From Alteromonadaceae bacterium (GTDB lineage: Bacteria; Pseudomonadota; Gammaproteobacteria; Enterobacterales; Alteromonadaceae), in NCBI GenBank assembly GCA_002691625.1, contig NZIK01000105.1, positions 56,512-111,922 of the forward strand: DNA of 55,411 nucleotides. Reading direction: 5' to 3'. A program made the position numbers and the translations under genes. The stretch's first letter is position 1; each line of letters opens with the position of its first letter. Shown one piece after another: positions 8,378 to 15,767 of this stretch. The notes under the pieces were generated by a model. That model was not told the origin of the DNA. It worked only from the letters and a program-made list of their open reading frames with translations, and did not search any database.

Positions 8378-9179
8378 TATTTCCGTTGTTGCCGCTGTTA
8401 CCGTTACTACCAGAACTACTAGTTGAGCACGCAGCACTGAACACCTCGTCAAATTCAGATTCAAATGTAGATTGGATAATCTGACTATGACCATCAGTAT
8501 AACCGAGTTGTGCATCACTCATATCTGTATCGCTTGTCTGCTTCAACTGAATTAATGCAGCCATTACAATTTCAGCCGTTTCCATTGCTGCGCTGTGATT
8601 TAGCGGCATGGAAACACCGTTATAGAGCCCAAAGTAAACGTTCATGTAAACAGTGGCGGAGTGACGCAAGATACTTTTTCTGCTATCCAGAGGAACAGGT
8701 GAACCCGTTCCAAAAATCGCATCGGTCAGCGAAACAGAGGTACTGTAATAGGTATCAGAATCAAAAATGTATTTTGCTGCAGCCTCAGGTAAGGTCAGGT
8801 GAGTGCTAACAATAAACTGGTTGATAATTGTTCGCATCTCTTCGATTCGAGTATCGAGCAAACAATTATCACCTGATTGAATCCCTACGTGAAGCTGAGG
8901 GAATACAGACGCAGGCGCGTCGCCGTTACTTCCGGGTGTCCATGTATTACCCTGGAACCATGAACCAGGTGAACGCCCACCATTTGGCATTTGCACAGTT
9001 CCACATGTATCACCTGTACCGCCACCTGTTTGCGACAAATTACCTGACATGACACCTGATACTGAACACGCTCCCCATACTGATTTCATGGGAAGTGACG
9101 ATACCGCCACACCAGCACCGGCTTTTTTTATAAACTGACGACGTTTTGTCACTGATGATTGATTTTGTTCAATACCCAT
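8358..9179 (-). CDS. Tat-signal secreted protein with SPG-W motif and Gly/Asn-rich tail
   Basis: A 273-residue protein, not recognised as a named family. Residues 11-19 (TKRRQFIKK) followed by a weakly hydrophobic stretch to about residue 37 form a twin-arginine export signal, so it should be exported folded. Next comes GGRSPGSWFQGNTW (about 67-80), recalling the SPGxW motif of secreted proteins, then a helical region with SILRHSATVYMNVYFGLYNG near 169-188 resembling the conserved helix of such proteins. The last 20 residues are almost only Gly, Asn and Ser and end in Arg-Arg. It heads the operon with the PqqD-like and HprK-like genes and is the obvious candidate client of that system (inference). 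Confidence 0.72.
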   Translation of the reverse strand: MGIEQNQSSVTKRRQFIKKAGAGVAVSSLPMKSVWGACSVSGVMSGNLSQTGGGTGDTCGTVQMPNGGRSPGSWFQGNTWTPGSNGDAPASVFPQLHVGIQSGDNCLLDTRIEEMRTIINQFIVSTHLTLPEAAAKYIFDSDTYYSTSVSLTDAIFGTGSPVPLDSRKSILRHSATVYMNVYFGLYNGVSMPLNHSAAMETAEIVMAALIQLKQTSDTDMSDAQLGYTDGHSQIIQSTFESEFDEVFSAACSTSSSGSNGNSGNNGNNGNSRR

Positions 9180-9365
9180 ACTGATAACTTTTGTCTTCCA
9201 TTGAAAAGCGGCCTGCTAAACATATGCAGACCAATTTTAAAGCATCATGAATAAATCATGCCAACTCTCTAACATCATGATAGTAAATGAATTTTATTAT
9301 TTCAGGGTACTAATTACTGCCTTTTTGTAAAAATTACCGACAGTAACAATCCAGGCGCCCTCTCA
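9180..9365 (-). other. Intergenic stretch upstream of the Tat/PqqD/HprK operon
   Basis: A 186-base AT-rich gap between two minus-strand genes. It must contain the promoter of the 9179-5093 operon unless that operon is read through from the protease gene. I see no GG-N10-GC sigma-54 site on the minus strand here and no convincing -35/-10 pair. Confidence 0.4.
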
Positions 9366-10127
9366 CTAAAGCGCTATATTAGACTTTGCTGCAAGCTTTC
9401 GCAAATGCATAACGGGAATAGCGTATGAGATTCCAGACGGTTTACTTAGTACTGACTCTTTCGTCTCGGCTACAAATACTTTGTTTATAACGCCAACTAC
9501 AACTCCGGATTCACTGAGATACATCGGGCTACCACTGTTTCCTGGGTAGGCAGTCGCATCCAACTGATAGATTAGAAATACCTTTTGTAATCTGTCGAGC
9601 ATATTAATAGATAGCTGATCGGAACGGCGCGCCGGAATAGCGTCGGGGGTTATCGCGGCAATCATGCCTCGATGAGTTGCAGGATACAGACCCAAAACAG
9701 CTCCAATAGGGAACCCGGTGAAGGCAATATGAGTGCCTTCTGGAACAAAGTCATCAGACGCTACTTTCAGTGGAGTCAATTTAGTGTCTATTTTCAGAAT
9801 GGCCAGATCATGAGCAGGGTCAATATCAACTACCTCAGCACGGTACGTTCTCGTATTCTTCGCATTTCCTGCATAAACGGAACGATACTGCACTACGTCC
9901 GGATCCAAAGGCGTTGATACAACGTGATAGTTAGTAGCAATATAATGTCCATCGCCGATAACGAACCCCGTCCCCTGCAATTGATTTGCTGGCGAATTCA
10001 TCGGCGTAGTTATACCCACCCCAACCACAGAAGGTTTCACTTTTTTTATCACCTCCACCATCGACTGATTCGCCTCAAGAGAGGTTGACAAAAAGATAAA
10101 TAACAAAAACAGAAAGATATTCTTCAT
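9366..10127 (-). CDS. Secreted trypsin-like serine protease (HtrA-like, no PDZ)
   Basis: A 253-residue protein with a Sec signal peptide (about residues 1-19, ending LEA) and an S1C-type chymotrypsin fold. The catalytic triad is readable: His68 in TNYHVV, Asp107 in DPAHDLAILK and Ser198 in AYPGNSGSP. Unlike DegP or DegS it stops after the protease domain, with no PDZ domain. It is expected in the periplasm or outside the cell. Trypsin-like proteases occur near exosortase loci and could mature surface proteins, but its substrate is unknown. It is divergent from the DUF218 gene, with 57 bases between the start codons. Confidence 0.88.
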   Translation of the reverse strand: MKNIFLFLLFIFLSTSLEANQSMVEVIKKVKPSVVGVGITTPMNSPANQLQGTGFVIGDGHYIATNYHVVSTPLDPDVVQYRSVYAGNAKNTRTYRAEVVDIDPAHDLAILKIDTKLTPLKVASDDFVPEGTHIAFTGFPIGAVLGLYPATHRGMIAAITPDAIPARRSDQLSINMLDRLQKVFLIYQLDATAYPGNSGSPMYLSESGVVVGVINKVFVAETKESVLSKPSGISYAIPVMHLRKLAAKSNIAL

Positions 10128-10184
10128 TGCAACTCGCTTTTAAATCATTGACTATATCATCCTGTTAATCAGGGAACGATAATT

Positions 10185-10964
10185 GTGGATATAGACACAT
10201 TAAAATTTATTGTTAAGCAACTTATCTCGCCAGTCGTTCTCTTTTTCATTCTGCTGTTTGCCGCCCTGGCTTGCTATTATTCAAAGAGGTTCTCCAGATA
10301 CACTTATCCGATATTTATAAGCGGTTGTACATGGTTGCTGCTTGCCAGTCAGTATACATTTAGTAACTGGTTACTTGCACCACTGGAATATGCCTACCCA
10401 CCTTTAAAAAAATCAGATACAGCCTGGCATCAGGTGGAGTATATTTTCACTCCTGGTTGTTATTATTACGGTAAAGATTTACCTGAAGCCAGTAACTGGC
10501 ATCAATGTTCATTAACCCGCTTAACTCAGACGGCCATAATGTCTGTTTACAAGAATAAACCGATCATTGTTACCGGAGGTAACTTTTTAAGGGATAGAAA
10601 CATTGTGTATGCAGAGAAAGCCCAAAAATTTCTATCTCATCTGGTCACTTCTTCTGTTACTGCCCTGCCTCTTGGCCATAATACAAAACAGGAACTTCAA
10701 GCACTGTTTAACCTTACCGGTGATATTCCTATTGCGGTAGTGACTTCAGCCACGCATATGCGCAGGTTATTGTACCAGGCGAGACAAATTGGATTTAACC
10801 ACCTTGTTCCAGTGCCGGTAGAACATCTGAGCCCGCCAACATACGAGGTAACATTGAATATTCCGTCTATTGCTAGTATCTATCATACTGAGAGAGCACT
10901 ATATGAATACTTTGGGTTGCTTTATGAAACTGGAGGCTGGCAGATACAGCAACCTAGTAATTAG
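10185..10964 (+). CDS. YdcF/ElyC-like DUF218 membrane protein
   Basis: A 259-residue protein. It starts with GTG at 10185, supported by an AGGGA ribosome binding site 9 bases upstream (10171-10175). Two hydrophobic segments (about residues 13-30 and 38-56) anchor it, and the remainder shows the DUF218 pattern: PIIVTGGN (about 125-132), a Lys/Arg-rich stretch, then AVVTSATHMRRLLYQARQIGF (about 184-204). ElyC, SanA and YdcF of this family affect envelope polysaccharide or lipid-carrier metabolism, but the chemistry is not settled. Presence beside exosortase genes is common. Role here: envelope function, unspecified. Confidence 0.82.
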   Translation: MDIDTLKFIVKQLISPVVLFFILLFAALACYYSKRFSRYTYPIFISGCTWLLLASQYTFSNWLLAPLEYAYPPLKKSDTAWHQVEYIFTPGCYYYGKDLPEASNWHQCSLTRLTQTAIMSVYKNKPIIVTGGNFLRDRNIVYAEKAQKFLSHLVTSSVTALPLGHNTKQELQALFNLTGDIPIAVVTSATHMRRLLYQARQIGFNHLVPVPVEHLSPPTYEVTLNIPSIASIYHTERALYEYFGLLYETGGWQIQQPSN

Positions 10965-11079
10965 TGTAAATAGCGTTGAGTATGCATTTTTAGTGCTATT
11001 ATTAGGGAACATAAAGAATAATAGATGCAGCGCATCCACATACGAAATATGAAGATTATCACAAGCCCGGACGGAAGAG

Positions 11080-11883
11080 GTGACGGTGTTTAAGAGTACG
11101 AGCGCAAAAATTTCCAAGCTATGGCAGTCTTACCAGCGCTTACGCGAGGCGACGGCTATCTCCAAGCATTTCTCTACTTTCTTAACGCCTGTCGTTGCGA
11201 ATACCGGCGAATTGAAAGAAGAAGTCTATAAGATTCGCCATAATGTGTATTGTGAAGAGCTTGGCTTCGAACCATTAAGACCTGATCAAATGGAAATGGA
11301 TGAGTTTGATGCATTTGCTCAGTATTGCCTTATTAAGCACATTGGGTCCGACGCCTTCGCAGGTACTGTCAGGTTAGTTACACCTTGTGAGGAAGGACAG
11401 CTTTTGCCTTTGGAGAAGTATTGTCTTCACTCCATATCTCATGACGAATTTACACCAAACCACTTTGAACGCCACGAAATCTGTGAAATATCGCGGCTTG
11501 CTGTTCCAGCTCACTTCAGACGACGGGCCATGGATAAGTTTGCCGGTGCCGCCACTGGTGCAATTAACGAATCGACTTACTCCGAAGCTGAACTACGATG
11601 CTTTCCGTTTATAGCCATCGGACTTTATCTTTCTGCCGCCTCACTAGCACTTACGCAAGGTATTCAGCACGCCTTTGTAATGATGGAGCCCCGTTTAGCC
11701 AGGAGCATGCGTTTTCTTGGGATTAAGTACATTAAGATTGGTCCGACGATCGAGTATCATGGCCAGCGCGCGCCTTATTATATCAACGCAGAGATCTTGC
11801 TCCGCGATCTCGCTCCAAGCTTTAAATATATGCTTCGTGATATTCAGATTCAGGTAAATAAACAGATAAAAGAAAATAGCTAA
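11080..11883 (+). CDS. PEP-CTERM/exosortase system-associated acyltransferase
   Basis: A 267-residue protein resembling the exosortase-associated acyltransferase family, related to N-acyl amino acid or acyl-homoserine-lactone synthases of the GNAT fold. Characteristic are VYKIRHNVYCEELGFE (about 48-63), an acidic loop, FAGTVRLV (about 91-98), and HEICEISRLAVPAHFRRR (about 128-145). The GTG at 11080 touches its own GGAAGAGG ribosome binding site, so the second GTG at 11086 may be the true start. The product is thought to be an acylated small molecule. The link to PEP-CTERM proteins is by co-occurrence, and here the two PEP-CTERM genes follow directly. Confidence 0.85.
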   Translation: MTVFKSTSAKISKLWQSYQRLREATAISKHFSTFLTPVVANTGELKEEVYKIRHNVYCEELGFEPLRPDQMEMDEFDAFAQYCLIKHIGSDAFAGTVRLVTPCEEGQLLPLEKYCLHSISHDEFTPNHFERHEICEISRLAVPAHFRRRAMDKFAGAATGAINESTYSEAELRCFPFIAIGLYLSAASLALTQGIQHAFVMMEPRLARSMRFLGIKYIKIGPTIEYHGQRAPYYINAEILLRDLAPSFKYMLRDIQIQVNKQIKENS

Positions 11884-11891
11884 GGTATTTG

Positions 11892-11936
11892 CATTAGCCG
11901 TTCAATTTCTTAACAGTTGAAAGCGAACGGCTAATG
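11892..11936. repeat. 12-base perfect inverted repeat upstream of the first PEP-CTERM promoter
   Basis: CATTAGCCGTTC (11892-11903) and its exact complement GAACGGCTAATG (11925-11936) flank a 21-base loop. No T-run follows on either strand, so it is a poor intrinsic terminator even though it follows a stop codon by eight bases. It lies 94-138 bases upstream of a sigma-54 promoter, the usual distance for an enhancer-binding-protein site. Confidence 0.75.
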
Positions 11937-12029
11937 AACAAAAAAACATGTCAAAAAATTTTACAAAGCGTACTTACCACACCCAACCAAAAACACGCAA
12001 CCCCCTGATAAAAATAGACTTTTCATTTT

Positions 12030-12045
12030 TGGCATAGCCCATGCA
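12030..12045 (+). promoter_or_regulatory. Sigma-54 promoter of PEP-CTERM gene 1
   Basis: TGGCATAGCCCATGCA has the invariant GG (12031-12032) and GC (12043-12044) separated by exactly 10 bases, matching the -24/-12 elements. The predicted transcript starts near 12056 and leaves a leader of about 33 bases. In XrtA-bearing bacteria, PEP-CTERM genes are known to depend on RpoN with the PrsK/PrsR two-component pair, which fits. Confidence 0.8.
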
Positions 12046-12088
12046 TTACCTTTGTCGTGGTAACTTTCTTAGTACAGAGGACAGTAAT

Positions 12089-12934
12089 ATGAACAAATTT
12101 TCTAAATTCACCAAAGCGTTGTCCTTAAGCGCAGTAATCGGCTTAGGCTTTGCTGGTGTATCTAACGCAGCAACAATCAATTTTAATAATGGCGTAGCGG
12201 CATCTGATGGCTCTGGTTTAACCAGCCAGTACATCGACCCAATCAACGGCGGTCTGCCAGATTATTTCATTGAAACATTCGACCAGGCAACCGGCGTACC
12301 AGGATTCCCTGGCACAACTGCATATACTATTCCAGGCTTTGAGGACGATTGTGCTGTAAACAGTGTCAATGGTAGTCCAATTGGCATCTCTGTTAATGGT
12401 AATGCTAGTGAAATCGGCATACGCCAAGGGTCTGTGTCTGGTGTAGCTGCTGCTCCTCTCAACGATTCTACTTGTTATGGCTATTTGTCGAACAACGGTT
12501 CAGGAACCGCGACAGTTGAGTTTGACTACACCAATTTGTTGGATTTTTATTCTGCTGCCGCCCCAGGTAACACTCAGCTTGGCATCACCTACTTAGGGTT
12601 TTACTGGGGATCAGTTGATACTTACAATGATTTTCAATTTTATTCTGGCGGTTCTTTAGTAACAACGATTACCGGTACGTCGCTGCTAAATCAGCTGAAT
12701 GGTGACTCTGGTGACCAGAACGATCCAGCTTCAAATACCTATGTAGAGATTGAATTTTCTATTGCAGAACAGTTTGATACGTTAGTAATCAACACTTCGG
12801 GTATTGCTGGTGAGTTTGACAATATCGTAATCGGTCTGAGCTCTCGTGAATTGCCAGTACCGGCTCCAGCAGGACTTGCACTGTTCGCTTTCGGCCTGGT
12901 TGCGCTTGGCCTGAGATCTCGTTTAAAAAAATAA
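12089..12934 (+). CDS. PEP-CTERM surface protein, copy 1
   Basis: A 281-residue secreted protein. The start is ATG 12089, 7 bases after an AGAGGA ribosome binding site. An earlier in-frame ATG at 12041 lies inside the sigma-54 promoter and cannot be used from it. A signal peptide ends at about SNA (27). The mature domain contains two cysteines (DDCAVNS and STCYGY), probably a disulfide, and the sequence FYWGSVDTYNDFQFYSGGSL, typical of a family of exosortase-dependent surface proteins. The C-terminus is a sorting tag: VPAPAG, a hydrophobic helix, then RSRLKK. XrtA should cleave at the tag. It is about 70% identical by eye to copy 2. Confidence 0.92.
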   Translation: MNKFSKFTKALSLSAVIGLGFAGVSNAATINFNNGVAASDGSGLTSQYIDPINGGLPDYFIETFDQATGVPGFPGTTAYTIPGFEDDCAVNSVNGSPIGISVNGNASEIGIRQGSVSGVAAAPLNDSTCYGYLSNNGSGTATVEFDYTNLLDFYSAAAPGNTQLGITYLGFYWGSVDTYNDFQFYSGGSLVTTITGTSLLNQLNGDSGDQNDPASNTYVEIEFSIAEQFDTLVINTSGIAGEFDNIVIGLSSRELPVPAPAGLALFAFGLVALGLRSRLKK

Positions 12935-12960
12935 ACGAAAGAGAAAGTTACCTCTAAGAA

Positions 12961-12987
12961 AAAGTCGGCTAAGTGCCGACTTTTTTT
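12961..12987 (+). terminator. Rho-independent terminator after PEP-CTERM copy 1
   Basis: The stem AAAGTCGGC / GCCGACTTT with a five-base loop runs into seven T. It separates the two PEP-CTERM genes into independent transcripts. Confidence 0.93.
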
Positions 12988-13050
12988 ACACTTATAACTT
13001 TTGTTCGAAAGGTCATTTTTTAAGCTTGTGAATTTTTAAGTTTTTTTTAT

Positions 13051-13066
13051 TGGTCTGAAAAATGCA
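13051..13066 (+). promoter_or_regulatory. Sigma-54 promoter of PEP-CTERM gene 2
   Basis: TGGTCTGAAAAATGCA has GG (13052-13053) and GC (13064-13065) with exactly 10 bases between, as in the first copy. Both sites share the ATGCATT -12 region. The predicted leader is about 30 bases. Confidence 0.8.
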
Positions 13067-13106
13067 TTGCTCCGATAGTTGGTGACATTAATTAAGGAGC
13101 GACTCT

Positions 13107-13949
13107 ATGAAACGTTTTTCCCCGGTCACTAAATCCCTTTTATTCAGTGTCGTACTGGTTTTTAGTGCCTCTAATCAATCTTCTGCAGCATCTATCAGCT
13201 TTGGTGGAGTAAGCGCCTCTGATGGTTCCGGCATAACAAGCACCTTTATGGACCCCATAAACGGCGGGCTGTCAGACTACTTCATTGAAACCTTTGATAT
13301 TGCGACGGGCGATCCTCTTTATCCTGGCTCAACAGATTACACCGTCTCTGGATTCGAAAACAAATGTGCCGTAAATAGCCTAAATAATAGCCCGATTGGC
13401 GTAAGTATTACCGGCAACAGTAATGAAATAGCAGTTAGGCAAGGTTCAGTCTCTAGCGTTGCTGCGGCACCGGCAAACGATAACACTTGCTATGGCTACG
13501 CGACGAATAATGGTCAGGGTGTAGCTACCATATCTTTTGATTACACAAATCTATTAGACTATTACAGTAGCTTATACGGAGCTTCAACCCAGTTGGGAAT
13601 TACTTACATTGGATTCTATTGGGGATCTGTCGATATATATAATGACTTCGAGTTTTATTCTGGAGGTTCTCTAGTATCGTTCATAACTGGCTCTTCGTTG
13701 CTTGCACAACTTGGCGGCAATTCGGGTAATCAGTCAGATCCAGACTCCAATGCTTACGTCAATATTGCGTTTTCAATCGCTGAACAGTTTGACACCCTGG
13801 TTATCAATACCAGTGACATTGCCGGAGAGTTCGACAACATAGTTATTGGTCTTAGCACCCGGGAGATTCCTGTCAACGCGCCGGGAGCAGCACTTTTACT
13901 GTTGTTTGGAACGGCTATGATAGCAAGTCGTCGGTTACGTAAAAAATAA
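13107..13949 (+). CDS. PEP-CTERM-like surface protein, copy 2 (degenerate tag)
   Basis: A 280-residue paralogue of the preceding gene, starting at ATG 13107 with AAGGAG 7 bases upstream. A signal peptide ends near SSA (27). The two cysteines (NKCAVNS and NTCYGY) and the FYWGSVDIYNDFEFYSGGSL block are conserved. The sorting tag differs: VNAPGAA replaces the PEP or PAP core, followed by a hydrophobic helix and ASRRLRKK. It may be a variant substrate, a poorly cleaved one, or drifting after duplication. It has its own sigma-54 promoter and terminator, so it can be expressed separately from copy 1. Confidence 0.88.
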   Translation: MKRFSPVTKSLLFSVVLVFSASNQSSAASISFGGVSASDGSGITSTFMDPINGGLSDYFIETFDIATGDPLYPGSTDYTVSGFENKCAVNSLNNSPIGVSITGNSNEIAVRQGSVSSVAAAPANDNTCYGYATNNGQGVATISFDYTNLLDYYSSLYGASTQLGITYIGFYWGSVDIYNDFEFYSGGSLVSFITGSSLLAQLGGNSGNQSDPDSNAYVNIAFSIAEQFDTLVINTSDIAGEFDNIVIGLSTREIPVNAPGAALLLLFGTAMIASRRLRKK

Positions 13950-13971
13950 CCAGCTGTCTTCATTTCAGCAA

Positions 13972-14006
13972 GAAAGCCGGCTTTGTGTCGGCTTTTTGCT
14001 TTTTTC
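13972..14006 (+). terminator. Rho-independent terminator after PEP-CTERM copy 2
   Basis: The stem AAAGCCG / CGGCTTT with a nine-base loop is followed by a T-rich stretch (TTTTGCTTTTTT). Confidence 0.85.
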
Positions 14007-14054
14007 ACGCTATAGTCTGGTAATATAAATCGACTAAACACTAACCAGATTTTT

Positions 14055-15680
14055 ATGGATATTCACAGCCAACTCACGATTATTTGCCAGTCAGGCACTG
14101 CCACACTCATTGACTCAGAAAAAGCCGTAGAACTTTACGGCATCAATACTTTCGGTCAACCTCAGCGATTTGCCGGTGCCATAAAGGTGTTTGAAGAGTC
14201 GGTAATCCCCCAACTGCTTAAATTGGCAAACACAGCCGGCTTTAAACTTCATCCTGTCAGCACTAACAATAACTGGGGGTATGGCTCTATTCTGGTGAAC
14301 AAGGATCCAGTCTATCTTCTGGACCTTTCCCCCCTTAACAGCATTACACCCACCAATAAACAATTGGGTCTAATTACTATCGGCCCTGGTGTTACCCAGC
14401 AACAGTTACATGATTATCTCGTTGAGGAAAACTGGCCACATATGGTGCCGGTGACCGGCGCGGGACCTTCATGTAGTCTGCTTAGTAATGCTCTGGAAAG
14501 AGGGTACGGTATCACGCCCTACACAGACCATTTTTATGCCTGTAATGCATTAAAAGCGTATCTTCCTCATCCCGAATTATGTGAGCAAAAACTTTCCTCT
14601 GCGGTCTCAGCGTTGGATCAAAGCGGCAATGATTTTATCGATAAAACCTTTAAATGGGGTCTCGGCCCGTATATTGACGGTTTATTTACGCAAAGTAACC
14701 TTGGCGTGGTTACAGAAATGACACTAAGACTGGCTAAAAAGCCTTCGTCTTTTAGTGCATTTTACATTCAGATTTTTGAGGGCGATGACTTTGCTGAAGC
14801 GGTTTCTTTTATTCGAGATTTACTTGAGTCTCAAAGTGGCATGGTCGGTTCAATCAATTTAATGGACAAGAGACGCCTGGTATCGATGACCTGTGAAAAT
14901 CCCAACCTCGATAAGAATCCTATTGAGCCATTATCCGATGAACAGGTAAACAAACTCGCAGCATCCAAACGACTTCCCGAATGGATGATCGTCGGTTCAA
15001 TTTATGGCGAAAAACCAGTCGTCAATTTTGTTAAAAAATATATAAAGCAAAAAGGTAAAAAACTGGGACGAATTCTTTTTTCTGATTCTTGGTTACTGAA
15101 ATTCGCTCATCAGTTTGTACGTCTGCCGATGAATTTTGTGCCTGCTTTTAAAGACGTAAAAGGCCAGCTGACCTCCCTCAAAGAAGGGATAGATATCATG
15201 CTCGGCGAACCTAATCAGGTTGCCCTCCCCCTTCCCTACTGGCGCAATAAAACCACTCAAGGCAAAAAATCCCGCCCGCTTGATCCGGCCGCTGAAAACT
15301 GCGGTTTACTGTGGTATGCGCCGCTGCTCCCTATGGACCCTGATGCCTTAAAACAGTTTGTTTCATTTGTCCGCTCAACCATGCTCCAATATGGATTGGA
15401 TCCATTAATCACCTTTACAAACTTAAAGCATGACTGCATCGATTCAACAGTTCCTCTTGTGTTTAATAAACAAAGTGAAGAAGATGAAATAAAAGCGTTC
15501 AATTGTCTGCACGAATTAATTACTGAGGGATGTAAACAAGGATTTGTCCCTTATCGGCTACCCATTCATGAACAGCAGCAACTCGACAAAACATCAGCAT
15601 TCTGGCAAACCATAAATATCATAAAAAATGCTGTGGATCCGAATAATATTTTATCGCCTGGCAAATACGATTCACAGTAA
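14055..15680 (+). CDS. FAD-linked oxidase of the VAO / 4-cresol dehydrogenase type
   Basis: A 541-residue flavoprotein with an FAD-binding PCMH-type N-terminal half. VSTNNNWGYG (68-77), IGPGVTQQQLHDYL (109-122), and TGAGPSCSLLSNALERGYG (134-152) are FAD contacts, and KWGLGPYIDGLFTQSNLGVV (about 200-219) closes the domain. The pattern matches vanillyl-alcohol oxidase and the flavoprotein subunit of 4-cresol dehydrogenase, which oxidise para-substituted phenols. No cytochrome partner gene is adjacent and no signal peptide is present. Why it sits between PEP-CTERM genes and prsT is unclear. It could oxidise a sugar or aromatic group, and the substrate cannot be inferred. Confidence 0.82.
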   Translation: MDIHSQLTIICQSGTATLIDSEKAVELYGINTFGQPQRFAGAIKVFEESVIPQLLKLANTAGFKLHPVSTNNNWGYGSILVNKDPVYLLDLSPLNSITPTNKQLGLITIGPGVTQQQLHDYLVEENWPHMVPVTGAGPSCSLLSNALERGYGITPYTDHFYACNALKAYLPHPELCEQKLSSAVSALDQSGNDFIDKTFKWGLGPYIDGLFTQSNLGVVTEMTLRLAKKPSSFSAFYIQIFEGDDFAEAVSFIRDLLESQSGMVGSINLMDKRRLVSMTCENPNLDKNPIEPLSDEQVNKLAASKRLPEWMIVGSIYGEKPVVNFVKKYIKQKGKKLGRILFSDSWLLKFAHQFVRLPMNFVPAFKDVKGQLTSLKEGIDIMLGEPNQVALPLPYWRNKTTQGKKSRPLDPAAENCGLLWYAPLLPMDPDALKQFVSFVRSTMLQYGLDPLITFTNLKHDCIDSTVPLVFNKQSEEDEIKAFNCLHELITEGCKQGFVPYRLPIHEQQQLDKTSAFWQTINIIKNAVDPNNILSPGKYDSQ

Positions 15681-15767
15681 TCAGCCTATAGGGGTATAGT
15701 CAGAGTGATATCAAACTGTTATCTTTGCCTGTAGTATGAGGTATTAAGCCATAAGGAATGGACGCAA

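Noticed and set aside
8358-8420. CRISPR or DNA tandem repeat at the Gly/Asn-rich tail
   Set aside because: The codons vary and units are only 6-9 bases; it is low-complexity protein coding, not a repeat array.
8378-8518. N-terminal extension of the PqqD-like gene
   Set aside because: It overlaps the Tat protein gene in another frame and encodes a Leu/Val/Thr-rich artefact; PqqD-like proteins are about 90 residues.
10870-11052. Small plus-strand open frame overlapping the DUF218 gene end
   Set aside because: It mostly overlaps a real gene in another frame, and the product shows no recognisable pattern.
11892-11936. Intrinsic terminator after the acyltransferase gene
   Set aside because: The stem is perfect, but the loop is 21 bases and no T-run follows on either strand; listed as an inverted repeat instead.
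12041-12088. Earlier ATG of PEP-CTERM copy 1
   Set aside because: It lies within the sigma-54 promoter, upstream of the predicted transcript start, and would place residues before a normal signal peptide.
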